A DNA stretch of 64,000 nucleotides from UBA1924 sp963976625 (GCA_963976625.1 CAXBLA010000002.1:1-64000), one strand, 5' to 3'. Positions 28,810 to 38,964 are shown, counted from the stretch's first letter. The notes: generated by a model not told the origin, from the letters alone. Numbers and translations are program-made.

Positions 28810-29910
28810 TTAGTCGAGCATGGCGAACATGTCCGCCTGCTTGTCGGCCAGATAGCTCGAACGAACCAACGGCCCGCTCACCACCATCTTGATCCCAGCA
28901 GCAGTCCCGATCTTCTCATAGTTGGCGAACTCATCAGGGTGCACCCAGCGATCGATCGGCAGGTGATTGCGTGTGGGCTGGAGGTACTGCCCGATCGTGA
29001 TGATGTCGCAGGGATCGCCGCGGGTTGAGTCGTTGCGATCACGCGGGCCGTCGTGATCGGCGGTCATCGCGACGAGGTCGTTGAAGAGCTCCGTCACTTC
29101 CTCGGTGCGCTCGCCGATCCCGACCATGATGCCGGTTTTCGCCACCCCGCCCTGGGCCTTGACCCGGCGCAGCAGTTCCATGGTGCGCTCGTAGCGGGCG
29201 CTGGGGCGCACCGCGGGGTGGCAGCGCTTCACGGTTTCGAGGTTATGGGCCAAAATGTTGGGCTTGGCATCGATGACCATCTGCAGGGCGGCTTCGTCGC
29301 CGCGGAAATCGCCGACGAGCACCTCGATCGACATGTCTGGGCAGGCTTCGCGTGTGCGCATGATCGTCTCGGCCCAGATGCCCGCCCCGCCATCGGGCAG
29401 ATCATCGCGATCGACCGAGGTAATCACGATGTGCTTGAGCCCCGCGCCCCGCAATGACTCGGCGACCCGTCTTGGCTCGTCCTTATCGACGGCTCCGGGC
29501 TTGCCGGTCTTGACATTGCAGAAGCCGCAGGCGCGGGTGCAGGTGTCACCCAAGATCATCGTCGTGGCGATCCCGCGATCCCAGCACTCGCCCATATTCG
29601 GGCAGGCGGCTTCTTCGCACACGGTATGAAGCCCATGAGCATGGACATTGTCGCGTGTTTTCTTGAACCCCGCCCCGCCCGGAATCTTGGCCTTAAGCCA
29701 GGACGGCTTCTTCTTGGCCGACAAGTGGTGCACCGCGTCGTCCTGGTTGTTAAGGATCATCCCCGTGAGCGAGAACTTGGGCTTGATGTTGGCGATCGGA
29801 TCGCCCCCGAGCCGACGCGGATGGCGCTCGAGCGTGCGCCCGATCCCGGTTTTGGGTGTTTGGGAGCTCGAACCAGCGTTGGTCTCGGATGTTGGGGGTG
29901 GATTCGTCAT
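28810..29910 (-). CDS. lipA: Lipoyl synthase LipA
   Basis: LipA inserts two sulphur atoms into octanoyl groups on lipoyl domains. The 366-residue protein carries the auxiliary cluster motif Cys-x4-Cys-x5-Cys in CEEAACPNMGECW and the radical-SAM motif Cys-x3-Cys-x2-Cys in GDTCTRACGFCNV. Downstream, HIVITSVDRDDLPDGGA and TKTGIMVGIGERTEEV are typical. The C-terminal half contains an unusual Asp/Arg-rich insertion (about residues 275-292, DHDGPRDRNDSTRGDP) that other LipA proteins I know lack. ATG 29910 is chosen; the frame is open much further upstream without homology. No lipB or lipoate-dependent complex gene is adjacent. Confidence 0.95.
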   Translation of the reverse strand: MTNPPPTSETNAGSSSQTPKTGIGRTLERHPRRLGGDPIANIKPKFSLTGMILNNQDDAVHHLSAKKKPSWLKAKIPGGAGFKKTRDNVHAHGLHTVCEEAACPNMGECWDRGIATTMILGDTCTRACGFCNVKTGKPGAVDKDEPRRVAESLRGAGLKHIVITSVDRDDLPDGGAGIWAETIMRTREACPDMSIEVLVGDFRGDEAALQMVIDAKPNILAHNLETVKRCHPAVRPSARYERTMELLRRVKAQGGVAKTGIMVGIGERTEEVTELFNDLVAMTADHDGPRDRNDSTRGDPCDIITIGQYLQPTRNHLPIDRWVHPDEFANYEKIGTAAGIKMVVSGPLVRSSYLADKQADMFAMLD

Positions 29911-30277
29911 GGGATTCTCAGCATTTGAACACCCCATCGGACACCTGCATCTGTCGGCACACGGGGGCTCAACGCGTATTCTAGACGGATCAAGCGCAGG
30001 GCGCAGGGCGTGCGCCAAATCAATAATCTGGCGTTTTCTCGTGAATTGAGCCGCACACTCTCGGACCATTTGGCGTATTTTGTGCTCACAAATCAACCTT
30101 GCACGCCCGAGTGGTCGATGGACAGTGCACGGGTGCACATATCCTTTGAGGATTGTGTTCGCTACTATATCAATTGAGAGGGCAACGCCACGCGTGCGCG
30201 TCCTCTGCAGAGATATGTTCGAGATGTAGAAATCGACACTTTCGGCGGCTCGCCGATCGAAGAGCAGGAGATGCCCA
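29911..30277. other. Intergenic region with palindromic site
   Basis: No gene is seen. GTGCAC occurs twice with a 2-base gap at 30125-30138, forming an interrupted palindrome that may be a binding site. An 8-base pair CGCCAAAT (30013) and ATTTGGCG (30068) is inverted over 47 bases. It separates the divergent lipA and export-protein genes, so both promoters should lie here, but no strong consensus is visible. Confidence 0.35.
30125..30138. promoter_or_regulatory. Possible operator: two GTGCAC halves
   Basis: GTGCAC GG GTGCAC lies about 140 bases before the exopolysaccharide export gene. Each half is itself palindromic. No matched regulator is known. Confidence 0.25.
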
Positions 30278-31870
30278 GTGCGTCAAATCGTCAACAGACA
30301 ACACCGTCAACTCCCCGCCCAAAGCACACAAGCACGCAAAAAAGCGGCTGCAGTGGCCACCCTTGCTGTGCTGGCCCTGAGCTCTGTCTTCTTGGGCGGG
30401 TGCACCTGGGATTCCTACATGGACCCATCCGTTATCGGACGCTGGGAACGCACTCCCACCCGTGTGCCCATCCTCAAGAACATCTCCCAGATCGAAGATC
30501 CCAGCGCTGAATGGGTCGAGATCTCCGATATCACCTCGCAGGACCTCATCCCCGAGACCGATATCTACCGCGTCGGGCCCGGCGACTTCCTCGATCTGAC
30601 CATCTGGGACCTCGTGACCCGTGGACAAGCCGAGCTGCTCCCCCGCCAAATTGACCAGAATGGTTACATCCAGATCCCCCAGCTCGGGCGTATCTTTGTG
30701 ACCAACCTGACCGAGACCGAAGTATCCGAGGCGATCGCGGTTAAAATGGCTCCGATTGTGGTCGATCCGTTGGTCTCGGTGGTCGTCCAGCAACGCCGCC
30801 AGCAGGTCTTCCACCTCATGGGCGCTGTTGCAAACCCCGGTCCATACTCGATCCTCGACGCGGATTACCGCATCCTCCAGGCCCTGACCGATGCCGGCGG
30901 GTTCCCCGAGTTCATCGATGAAATCTATGTCATCCGCCAGGTCCCCATCGATGCGGGCGCCTCGCAGCTCTCACCAGAAAACATCGGCGACGACCAAATC
31001 TTCAACAACGATGGCAATAACAACTCCAATCCATCCAACAACACCCCATCAGGCGAGAGCCTGCTCGATGTCATCGACGACATCTCGGCACCTGGGATGA
31101 TGAGCGGCTCGATGAACCGCAGCACCACCGGGCTCGTCGCCAATACTCGCCCAATGGGCCAACCAAGCGACGAAGAGCCGCTGATCGACCTGATCGAATC
31201 GAACCCACGCCAGACCAGCACAAACACCGACGATCAGAACGCCGAACCGGAACCATCGGCCCCCCACTGGCGCTTCTATGAAGGCCGCTGGGTCCGCGAA
31301 TCCGCCCCCGTGGCGACCCGGCGAATGATCCAGTCAGGCGACGGCTCCTACCTGCAAGACTCGCGTGGGCAACTCTTTACGCAACGCGTGATCCGTGTCC
31401 CGGTCCAACCACTCGTTTCGGGTGATGCCCGCTTCAATGTGGTGATCCGTCCTGGCGACACCATCCGCGTTCCGCCCGCCTCGGCTGGTTTCTTCTACAT
31501 GCGTGGGGAGATCAACCGTCCGGGTTCATTCCCGCTGCCCAATATCGGCAAGCTGACCCTCCTGCGAGCGATCGCGGCTGCGGGCGATCTTGGCCCGACC
31601 GCGGTCCCCGAGCGGGTCGACCTAACCCGCATGGTCGGCAACGACGCCCAGGCGACGATTATGCTGAATCTGCGGGCGATTGCCGAGGGCACCCAGCCGG
31701 ATATCTACATCAAACGCGACGACCTGATCAATATCGGGACCAAGTTCTGGGCGACCCCGCTGGCGATTATCCGCGGAGGCTTCCGCACCAGCTACGGGTT
31801 TGGATTCCTGCTCGATCGGAACTTCGGGAACGATGTGTTCGGTGCTCCGCCAAGTAATGTTGGCAACTAA
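30278..31870 (+). CDS. Polysaccharide export lipoprotein (Wza-like, SLBB)
   Basis: A 530-residue outer-membrane export lipoprotein. The lipobox ends Phe-Leu-Gly-Gly-Cys at Cys42. A Poly_export domain begins near residue 95 (YRVGPGDFLDLTIWDLV), followed by SLBB segments: VFHLMGAVANPGPYSILDAD (about 185-205) and FFYMRGEINRPGSFPLP (about 405-422). Between them lies a long polar, Asn/Ser-rich insertion (about residues 243-370), unusual for this family. The C-terminus ends after a hydrophobic strand-like segment, where Wza has its membrane helix. It would form the outer-membrane channel for the glycan made by the downstream cluster. The start is GTG with AGGAG 7 bases upstream. A terminator follows. 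Confidence 0.88.
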   Translation: MRQIVNRQHRQLPAQSTQARKKAAAVATLAVLALSSVFLGGCTWDSYMDPSVIGRWERTPTRVPILKNISQIEDPSAEWVEISDITSQDLIPETDIYRVGPGDFLDLTIWDLVTRGQAELLPRQIDQNGYIQIPQLGRIFVTNLTETEVSEAIAVKMAPIVVDPLVSVVVQQRRQQVFHLMGAVANPGPYSILDADYRILQALTDAGGFPEFIDEIYVIRQVPIDAGASQLSPENIGDDQIFNNDGNNNSNPSNNTPSGESLLDVIDDISAPGMMSGSMNRSTTGLVANTRPMGQPSDEEPLIDLIESNPRQTSTNTDDQNAEPEPSAPHWRFYEGRWVRESAPVATRRMIQSGDGSYLQDSRGQLFTQRVIRVPVQPLVSGDARFNVVIRPGDTIRVPPASAGFFYMRGEINRPGSFPLPNIGKLTLLRAIAAAGDLGPTAVPERVDLTRMVGNDAQATIMLNLRAIAEGTQPDIYIKRDDLINIGTKFWATPLAIIRGGFRTSYGFGFLLDRNFGNDVFGAPPSNVGN

Positions 31871-31912
31871 ATCCCGGATTCTCAGCGAACTTGAACCCAT
31901 GAATCTTCGTAC

Positions 31913-31949
31913 CGATCCCTGTCAAACGGCAGGGATCGTTTCTTTTTTG
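31913..31949 (+). terminator. Rho-independent terminator of the export gene
   Basis: CGATCCCTG and CAGGGATCG make a perfect 9-bp stem around an 8-base loop, followed by a T-rich tract. It begins 43 bases past the stop of the export gene. Confidence 0.85.
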
Positions 31950-32228
31950 CGCGATCAGCTGTGCAGCGCCGGTTGAGTTGACAAAGAACTGCCCAAGAAG
32001 GCTCGAATCTGCGAGCGATCTTCTTATTTCGCGCCAATCATCACGGACCTGAGGAGGGAACGAAAGCGGACCGAGAAAACCGCCGAAAAAAGATCAGCAG
32101 CCGAGTTCATCAGGCGTTATTGTGCAAGACGCCGGGCCCGGGTGCCCTGTTTTCTTCAACCCAATCCCCGAGCCTCCCCATCGAAGAACGCTGTCGAATA
32201 CTGTTTCTCGAAAATTGTTTATCACCCA
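31950..32228. other. Intergenic region before exosortase gene
   Basis: About 280 bases without a gene between the terminator and the exosortase ATG. A TTGACA is present at 31978-31983 but no -10 box lies at the expected spacing. I see no repeat or RNA signature. Confidence 0.35.
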
Positions 32229-33197
32229 ATGAGTTCACCGAATACAACAACCCGTCTCCCCGCCAAACAGCCCGATGAAGATCGGATTTTGGGTGTGTTT
32301 ACACGCTCGGGCGTGATGCTCACCGCCTGCATCGGGCTGTGCTTTCTTGTGCTCTTCTACCGCTGGCTCTTCAAACAGGCGGAGATCAGCCTGGATAAGC
32401 CCGAGGACTGGGGGCACGCGTTCGTGATCCCGCTGATCGCGATCTACATGCTCTGGCAACGCCGAGAGCAGATCTGCAAGACATCTACAAGCGTGTTCTG
32501 GCCCGCCTTCGTCCCCTTCCTGCTCGGGATGCAGGCCTACGCCTACAACCTCTTCAAGGTCCAGAACCACATGCTCGAGGGCATGAGCCTGATCCTCACC
32601 CTGGGCTCACTGACCCTGTGGATGGTTGGGCCTCGGATGTTCCGCTACTTTTTCTTGCCCATCACTTACCTTGTGCTGATGATCACGGTCGCTGAGCAGA
32701 TCATGCTCGCGGTCACCTTCAAGCTCCAGTTGATCGCCTCGCAGGGCTCGTGGCTGATGCTCAACCTCATCGGCAACCCCTTCGGCTGGTTCGAGGCTGA
32801 CATCGAAGGCAACACCATCGAGATCATCACCAACACGGGCGTGACGCACCCCATGAATGTGGCCGAGGCCTGCTCGGGGATGCGGATGGTCGTCGCGTTT
32901 TATGCGCTGGCCGTTGCGGTCGCGCTGCTGGGCTCGCCCAAGTGGTGGCAGCGGATCGCATTGATCCTGCTCGCGGGTCCCGTCGCGGTGTTTATGAACA
33001 TCATCCGTGTCACTGTGCTCGGGCTGCTGATGATGATCGATCCCAACCTCGCCAACGGCGACGCCCACACCCTCATCGGCACCCTGCTGCTGATCCCCTC
33101 GCTCGGGCTGTTCCTCGGGATCGGATGGATGCTCAATCGGTTGATCTCGACAGAGAATGAAACAGACGGAGCGGCATTGAAAGCGGGCGCATCATGA
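32229..33197 (+). CDS. Exosortase (membrane protein-sorting transpeptidase)
   Basis: A 322-residue polytopic membrane protein of the exosortase/archaeosortase family, with about eight hydrophobic segments. The catalytic triad is visible: Cys215 in NVAEACSGMR, Arg260 in FMNIIRV and His280 in GDAHTLIG. These enzymes cleave PEP-CTERM-type signals of secreted proteins and are thought to attach them to an extracellular glycan or lipid. ATG 32229 is chosen because the frame upstream (to 32142) lacks family sequence. The stop overlaps the next gene by 4 bases, an ATGA coupling to epsI, its usual partner. The PEP-CTERM-like protein at 17435 is a candidate substrate. The exosortase subtype is not assigned. 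Confidence 0.92.
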   Translation: MSSPNTTTRLPAKQPDEDRILGVFTRSGVMLTACIGLCFLVLFYRWLFKQAEISLDKPEDWGHAFVIPLIAIYMLWQRREQICKTSTSVFWPAFVPFLLGMQAYAYNLFKVQNHMLEGMSLILTLGSLTLWMVGPRMFRYFFLPITYLVLMITVAEQIMLAVTFKLQLIASQGSWLMLNLIGNPFGWFEADIEGNTIEIITNTGVTHPMNVAEACSGMRMVVAFYALAVAVALLGSPKWWQRIALILLAGPVAVFMNIIRVTVLGLLMMIDPNLANGDAHTLIGTLLLIPSLGLFLGIGWMLNRLISTENETDGAALKAGAS

Positions 33198-34108
33198 GTA
33201 TGAACCAACAGAAAAAAGCCGCCGTGCTCGCGTGCGCGATCTTGCTCTCCGGGACGGGTGCGATCGCGGGGTACATCAACTTCTTCGGCGTCAAGATGCA
33301 CAAACGCCCGATCTACCCCGAGGGCAACCGTCAGGTCTCCTCGCTTCCATCGATCACACCCAACTGGACCCAAGTCGGCCCTGACCAAGTGATGGTCGCG
33401 GAGGTCGTGGAGACCCTGGGCACCGAGAACTATGTCTCACGCTCTTACTACCGCACGCTCGATCACAACCCTCAGGACCCGATCGTGCTCGGGCTCCACA
33501 TGGCGTACTACACCGGGATGATCGACACGGTCCCCCATGTCCCCGAACGCTGTTTCGTGGGCGGCGGGCTCCAGCAGGGGGCCTCGTCAAGGGTGATGGA
33601 GCTGCCCATGAACACCGATTCATGGCGCGTCGACACCAGCGTGCCCAGCGAGTTCGCCGGGCTCGATGGAGAGCTCTACTCGATCCGCCTGAGCAACGAC
33701 CCCGCGATGAGCGATGCGCCCGGCACACGCCTGCGCCTGCCGCGCGGGGTGTCGCCAAGCTCGCCGATCGAGATGCGGGTGTCCGAGTTCATCGAGCAAG
33801 ACGGCGGGCGGATCTTCGCGGGCTATTTCTTCATCGCCAACGGCGGGACCAAGGCCAACGCCAACGAGATCCGCCAGCTCGCGTTCAACCTCAACGATGA
33901 TTACGCGTATTACCTCAAGATCCAGGTAACGGGCTCGGCATTTGACTCCTACGAAGAGTTCGCCCAATACGCCGGCGAGTTTGTCGGCGAGATCCTCGGC
34001 GAGACCATGCGCTGCGTCCCCAACTGGGTCGATGTACAGATGGGGCTCTACCCCGACGACAACCCGCTCAAAGCCCTCAGCAACACGGGATCAACACCCG
34101 ATCAATAG
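33194..34108 (+). CDS. EpsI/DUF3485 exosortase-associated protein
   Basis: This 304-residue protein overlaps the exosortase by 4 bases. It starts with one hydrophobic segment (about residues 8-28, an uncleaved signal or anchor), then an extracytoplasmic domain. The DUF3485 motif is VPHVPERCFVGGG, with His115 and Cys120, conserved in exosortase-system EpsI proteins. Function is not biochemically defined; it is almost always next to an exosortase and is thought to help process or move the glycan-linked cargo. Length is somewhat above the usual 200-230 residues of the family because of a longer N-terminal region and C-terminal tail. Confidence 0.88.
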   Translation: MSMNQQKKAAVLACAILLSGTGAIAGYINFFGVKMHKRPIYPEGNRQVSSLPSITPNWTQVGPDQVMVAEVVETLGTENYVSRSYYRTLDHNPQDPIVLGLHMAYYTGMIDTVPHVPERCFVGGGLQQGASSRVMELPMNTDSWRVDTSVPSEFAGLDGELYSIRLSNDPAMSDAPGTRLRLPRGVSPSSPIEMRVSEFIEQDGGRIFAGYFFIANGGTKANANEIRQLAFNLNDDYAYYLKIQVTGSAFDSYEEFAQYAGEFVGEILGETMRCVPNWVDVQMGLYPDDNPLKALSNTGSTPDQ

Positions 34109-34229
34109 AACAAACAGACCATCGCCCGCCGAACATACCGGCAAGTGATTGATCCAAAGACCGAACACAACACACAAGACTGTGTGAATACACCCCGGCA
34201 CGAGCCGGGATATGAAGAAGGAAGAACCG

Positions 34230-37200
34230 ATGGCCTCTCGCGTCAACACACGATTCGTAATCATCCTCATTGTGGGTGTGCTCGCACTCCTGGGCATGCT
34301 GGTGCTCGCATACAGCGTTGCGTATAAGAGCCCCGCTGATCTCGCCAAACGCGGCGATCAGTTCATGGCTGAAGGCGATTACAAGAGCGCGGTGCTCGCG
34401 TATTCCAAAGCGGTCAACAAGGACTCGACCAATGTCGAGAACCTGCACAACTGGGTTGACGCGCTCGAGCACACCACGCCCGAGACCGAGACGCTCTACC
34501 GTCAACGATTCGCCGGCGACTACCTCGGCTCGATCAAGCGGACCGCGACCATCCTCCGCAACGACATCGATGCCCACGAACGCTACCTCAAAATCCGCAT
34601 GGAAATGTTGCACACCAGGTACTCCCGCGGGCTCGCCGATACGATTATCGAAGACTCCAATGTCGCCCTCGCGTTCTTCCGTGACGATCCGGAAAATGTC
34701 AGCGAATGGGAACGGCTCAAGCGCTATCGCGGGCTGACCATCATGGAGATCTCCCGCCGCGACGAGCTGCTCTCCGAGGACCAAGAGACCTTGGGGATCA
34801 ATGATCTCGAACGCGCCCTCATGGCCGACCCAGACGATGTCGAGTCGATGATTGGGTTGATCAATCTCAAGAGTTTCGTCGCCAATCACAACGCGTCCGA
34901 GATCCAGACCCAGAAGCGTCTGGCCCCGCTCCAAGAGGGGCTCGAAATGGTCAACGCGTACCTGGCCGAGCACCCCCAGACCATGGAACTACTGATCCAC
35001 CGGGTCTATCTGCAAGCCAATATCGACCAGATCCAGATCGTGGACTCCACACCAAAGAACCAGCAACGGGCTGCGCTCAATGAGAACCAAGGCAAATACA
35101 TCGACGACCTGAACTCGATCGGGGAGATGCTCGCCGGCCCCGCGAGCGACCAGCTCACGATCGACCTCGTCAGACGATACCTGCGCCTCGAGAGCATCAT
35201 CACCCCTCAGGCCCGGTTCGCCAAATCTCGCCCGATGATCGATCTGATGATCGATTCACAGAAAGACAACGCCGAGCTCCTCCTCCTGGCGGGGCGTGTG
35301 GCCAATGATGCGGGCGATGAGGACGAAGCGGTTGGGTGGTACTCACAGATCGAGGACCTCGAGCCCAAGGCATTGAGCTACCAGGGGTTCCGCCAGTTCG
35401 ACGCCCAGCGCGAGGCCATGCTCTCCAAAGCAAAGATCCAGACCCAACAAGCCATCACCGCGGCCAGCCAGACAGACGCGGACCAGAGCGTGGTTGATGC
35501 CGCGATCGCGACCGCCGTCGCCAGCCGAGACAAGTACGCCGGCTCGGTGACCGACGATGACCTCCGCCTGATCATGCTCGACGGGAACATCGCCCGCGCC
35601 AAGGGCAATCTCGAGGAAGCATTCCGCAAGTTCAAACGCTTCAACGAGCTGACGAACCGTGAGCAGCCCGAAGGGCTGTGGTACGAAGCGGTCGTCGCTG
35701 TAGAGCTCGAGCAGTACGGCGTCGCCCGCGACGCGTTCATGCTCATGATCCCGCTTGACGGCACCAGCCGCAAGCTCCAGGCGATGCTCACGCTCGCCAC
35801 GATCCATATCCAGCTCAAGGACTACCAAGCCGCGGCGGAGTTGTACACCAGCATCCTCGAGTACAGCCCCGGGCTTGAGATCGCCGAGAAAGGGCTCAGC
35901 GGCGTGAACCAGCTGCTGAACCCCGACCTGATCGAGGACCCGGTCCTCGCCAAGATTTTCGAAGCCCGCCGGGTCCGTATCGGCAGCGCTGAGGTCCCGG
36001 GCGATTACGCCGGGGCGATCCAGATGCTGCGTGATTCCATCGAAGAGTACAACTACGACCCACGCATCGCCCAAGAACTCGCGGGCTTGCTCCTCGACAG
36101 CCAGGATGTCGTGGGTGCCCGGGCCGTGCTCGAGCAGTGCATCGATATCCACCCCGACAGCGAGGCCATCGCCCGGATGATCCAGGCGACAAGCTCCGAC
36201 GACCCGGTCGATATCCTGATCGCGTCGATCCGCCTCTCGAGCGCCGACGAGGTCAGCAAGCTGCTCTCGATCGCACGCGTCGCGGGCGAGAAGGATCGCC
36301 CCGAGATCCTCCGCGAGACGCTCGTCGAGCTCAACAAAATCGCACCGGACAACGATCAGGTGATCGAGATGACCTTCCTCCAGATGCTCGCCACGGGCGA
36401 TCTCGACGGCGCCCGCGCGATCACCCAGCGCCCGGGGCTCAGCCCGGTCGAGGTGCTCAGCTTCCGCGCACGGATCGCCAACGCAGAGGGCGATATCAAT
36501 CAGGCCGTCGAGCTGCTCAAGCAGGCGGCCGCCTCAGGCACGGCGGACTCTTCGATCTTCCACATGCTCGCGATCCTTGAGCGCCAGACGGGCGATATCC
36601 CCAGAGCGATCCAGTCCTTCGAGCGATCATTGGCCATCAGCCCCAACCGCGACACGACGATCACCGAGTACCTGCTCACACTCGTCCGCGATGGGCAGTA
36701 CGAGAACGCACTCAATGTCGCGCGGCGTATGCAGCGCTACGGCTCGATCAATCCGATGTTCATGAACCTGTGGCTCAACCTCGAATCCCTCTACGGCGGT
36801 ACACAGGGTCAAGAGTTCGCGATCCGCCAACGCGAGAAGATGCTTGAGCTCAACCCATCGAACATCGACAACCGCTTCCAGCTCGGGCGTCTCTACAACG
36901 CGACGCGCCAGTGGGACAAGGCCCGCGAGACCATCGACGCGCTCCAGGCATCCGCCAATGAGCTGGAGTTCGCCAAGCTCGATGCCGCTTGGTACGCCAG
37001 CCAGGGCACCTACGAAGGCAAGGACGGGCTGATTCTCGCCAACGAGGCCTTCGCCAAGCACATCGCAAAGCTCCCCGCCCCAGTGGGCGCCGAGCCATAC
37101 ATCGCCAACGCCGAGTTCATGCTCGAGCGTGGACGCCCGGACCTGGCGATTGCCGCCGCGTCGCAGGCGATCGAACGCCAGACCCCCGAGACCATGCTGG

Positions 37201-38858
37201 GCTCGAAGCTCCTGGGCGATCTGTACCTGCGGATCAACAACTCGAGCGAGGCAATCAAGAACTACAAAGCGGTCGTCGATAACGGCGCGGACACCGATTT
37301 CTCGGTCCGCCCTCGCCTGCTCCAGGCGTACCTGATGCTCGAGCGATTCCAAGATGCCCAGGATATCTACAATCAGCTCCCCGAGGACAGACGCAAGTCG
37401 ATGTCGATCATGTTCCAGGCCGCGAGCATCGCACGCGGGCTCAATGATCCCGCCAAGGCCAACGACATCCTCAATCAGGCGGTGGCGCTCTACCCCAACG
37501 ACGCGTCGGTCTATATCACCCGCGCCGAGTTCATGGTGGGCGATCCGGCCCAGATGGACGATCTGCTCTCCGACATCAGCAGAGCGATCAATCTTGATCC
37601 GACCAACTACCGCGCGTACCGCGTTCGGTCCGCGGCGTACTTCTCCGCTGACCGCAAGGAAGACGCGCTCAAGGACCTGAGAACCGCGATCAAGCTCAAC
37701 CCATACCTCGATTCGATTATCTACTCGGTGCTCAACGAGATGCTCACCGATCCAAACCGCGGCGGCCAAGCACTCGATGTCGCCCGCGAGGTGGTCGCCC
37801 AGCGCCCCGATGACGCCGGGCTGATGACACGCATCGGCGGGCTCTTCGCGTCACGCAAGGACTGGTCACGAGCCGCCGAGATGTACGAGATGGCGTGGAA
37901 TACCCGGCGCTCGATCAACGACGGCGCCGTCTATATCGACATGCTCGTGCGCATGACCCCCCCCAACGCCCAGGAAGCCAATGCGGTGATCACTGAGCTC
38001 ACCAACATGGTCGGGGACATCAACCAGAGCGCGGGCCTGCTCGCGGCTCAGGCGTTGGTGCTCCAGGCACGCGGACGCGATGACTTCGCCCAGCAGCAAC
38101 TCACCAAAGCCTTCGACCTCTCGGTCGATGACAACCAAGACCTGGTCACCTGGTCGGGCAACCTCTCTCGCTACTTCGAGGGCAAGCCCACACAGGATCA
38201 GGTCAAGTACCTCGAAGCGCTCAAACGCCGGAACGCGAATCAGGATATCCACGCCTGGATCGATCTGTTTATCGCCAAGCACCTGGCCCTTCAGGGTGAG
38301 AACTCGTCACGCGTGACCGAGATCCTCGAGCGCCTGCAGGGCTATTCCAACGAGCCGGCCGTGCAGGTCCGTGCTTTCCGCACGCTGGGCTCGACGCTCT
38401 TCGACCAGGGGGACTTTGAGCAGGCCGCTGCGGTTTGGACCGCGGGGATCGAGCTGTTCTCGGACGACTGGGAGATGAACAATAACCTCGCCTACACCCT
38501 CTCGACCAAGCTCGATCGCGTGGAAGATGCGCTCGTGTATGGCGAAAGAGCGATCGGTGAGAACATCGCGCGGAGTGAAGCGTATGAAACCATGGCCGGC
38601 ATCTACATCAGGCTCAATCGATACGATGAGGCCCAGCAGATGATCGATGCGGGCGCGGTGCTTATTAAGAGCATCCCAGCCCGGGTCTCGATGATTCTGA
38701 CCTCGGGCAAGCTTGAGCTTGCACGGGGCAACATGATCGAAGCCCGTTCGAGACTCAATGACGCACAATCCACGCTGCGGGCCTCCCCGACGGCATATCC
38801 TCCCCTCGAAATCGATATTGCGGACTTCGAGCAAGAAATCAACTCAGCCGAAGGCTGA
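34230..38858 (+). CDS. Giant membrane-anchored TPR protein of the exosortase locus
   Basis: A 1,542-residue protein: one N-terminal transmembrane helix (about residues 8-30), then helical repeats for nearly its whole length. Repeats such as LAKRGDQFMAEGDYKSAVLA, FHMLAILERQTGDIPRAIQ and YETMAGIYIRLNRYDEAQQM carry the Gly/Ala/Tyr pattern of tetratricopeptide motifs, about 30-35 helical pairs, clustering at about 40-70, 520-640 and 700-1540. TPR proteins are typical in exosortase/EPS loci (PrsT-like), where they are thought to be assembly scaffolds; this one is far longer than usual. AAGGAAG lies before ATG 34230, chosen over 34212. No enzymatic motif is seen. Confidence 0.85.
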   Translation: MASRVNTRFVIILIVGVLALLGMLVLAYSVAYKSPADLAKRGDQFMAEGDYKSAVLAYSKAVNKDSTNVENLHNWVDALEHTTPETETLYRQRFAGDYLGSIKRTATILRNDIDAHERYLKIRMEMLHTRYSRGLADTIIEDSNVALAFFRDDPENVSEWERLKRYRGLTIMEISRRDELLSEDQETLGINDLERALMADPDDVESMIGLINLKSFVANHNASEIQTQKRLAPLQEGLEMVNAYLAEHPQTMELLIHRVYLQANIDQIQIVDSTPKNQQRAALNENQGKYIDDLNSIGEMLAGPASDQLTIDLVRRYLRLESIITPQARFAKSRPMIDLMIDSQKDNAELLLLAGRVANDAGDEDEAVGWYSQIEDLEPKALSYQGFRQFDAQREAMLSKAKIQTQQAITAASQTDADQSVVDAAIATAVASRDKYAGSVTDDDLRLIMLDGNIARAKGNLEEAFRKFKRFNELTNREQPEGLWYEAVVAVELEQYGVARDAFMLMIPLDGTSRKLQAMLTLATIHIQLKDYQAAAELYTSILEYSPGLEIAEKGLSGVNQLLNPDLIEDPVLAKIFEARRVRIGSAEVPGDYAGAIQMLRDSIEEYNYDPRIAQELAGLLLDSQDVVGARAVLEQCIDIHPDSEAIARMIQATSSDDPVDILIASIRLSSADEVSKLLSIARVAGEKDRPEILRETLVELNKIAPDNDQVIEMTFLQMLATGDLDGARAITQRPGLSPVEVLSFRARIANAEGDINQAVELLKQAAASGTADSSIFHMLAILERQTGDIPRAIQSFERSLAISPNRDTTITEYLLTLVRDGQYENALNVARRMQRYGSINPMFMNLWLNLESLYGGTQGQEFAIRQREKMLELNPSNIDNRFQLGRLYNATRQWDKARETIDALQASANELEFAKLDAAWYASQGTYEGKDGLILANEAFAKHIAKLPAPVGAEPYIANAEFMLERGRPDLAIAAASQAIERQTPETMLGSKLLGDLYLRINNSSEAIKNYKAVVDNGADTDFSVRPRLLQAYLMLERFQDAQDIYNQLPEDRRKSMSIMFQAASIARGLNDPAKANDILNQAVALYPNDASVYITRAEFMVGDPAQMDDLLSDISRAINLDPTNYRAYRVRSAAYFSADRKEDALKDLRTAIKLNPYLDSIIYSVLNEMLTDPNRGGQALDVAREVVAQRPDDAGLMTRIGGLFASRKDWSRAAEMYEMAWNTRRSINDGAVYIDMLVRMTPPNAQEANAVITELTNMVGDINQSAGLLAAQALVLQARGRDDFAQQQLTKAFDLSVDDNQDLVTWSGNLSRYFEGKPTQDQVKYLEALKRRNANQDIHAWIDLFIAKHLALQGENSSRVTEILERLQGYSNEPAVQVRAFRTLGSTLFDQGDFEQAAAVWTAGIELFSDDWEMNNNLAYTLSTKLDRVEDALVYGERAIGENIARSEAYETMAGIYIRLNRYDEAQQMIDAGAVLIKSIPARVSMILTSGKLELARGNMIEARSRLNDAQSTLRASPTAYPPLEIDIADFEQEINSAEG

Positions 38859-38964
38859 TCAAACCGACGATGAATAGATGATGCGCACAGCCAACGCGTT
38901 TCGGGACCGATCCTCACCCTATCGGACGGGCCCGGGCACAATGGAAGCATGATGGAGCAGTGAA

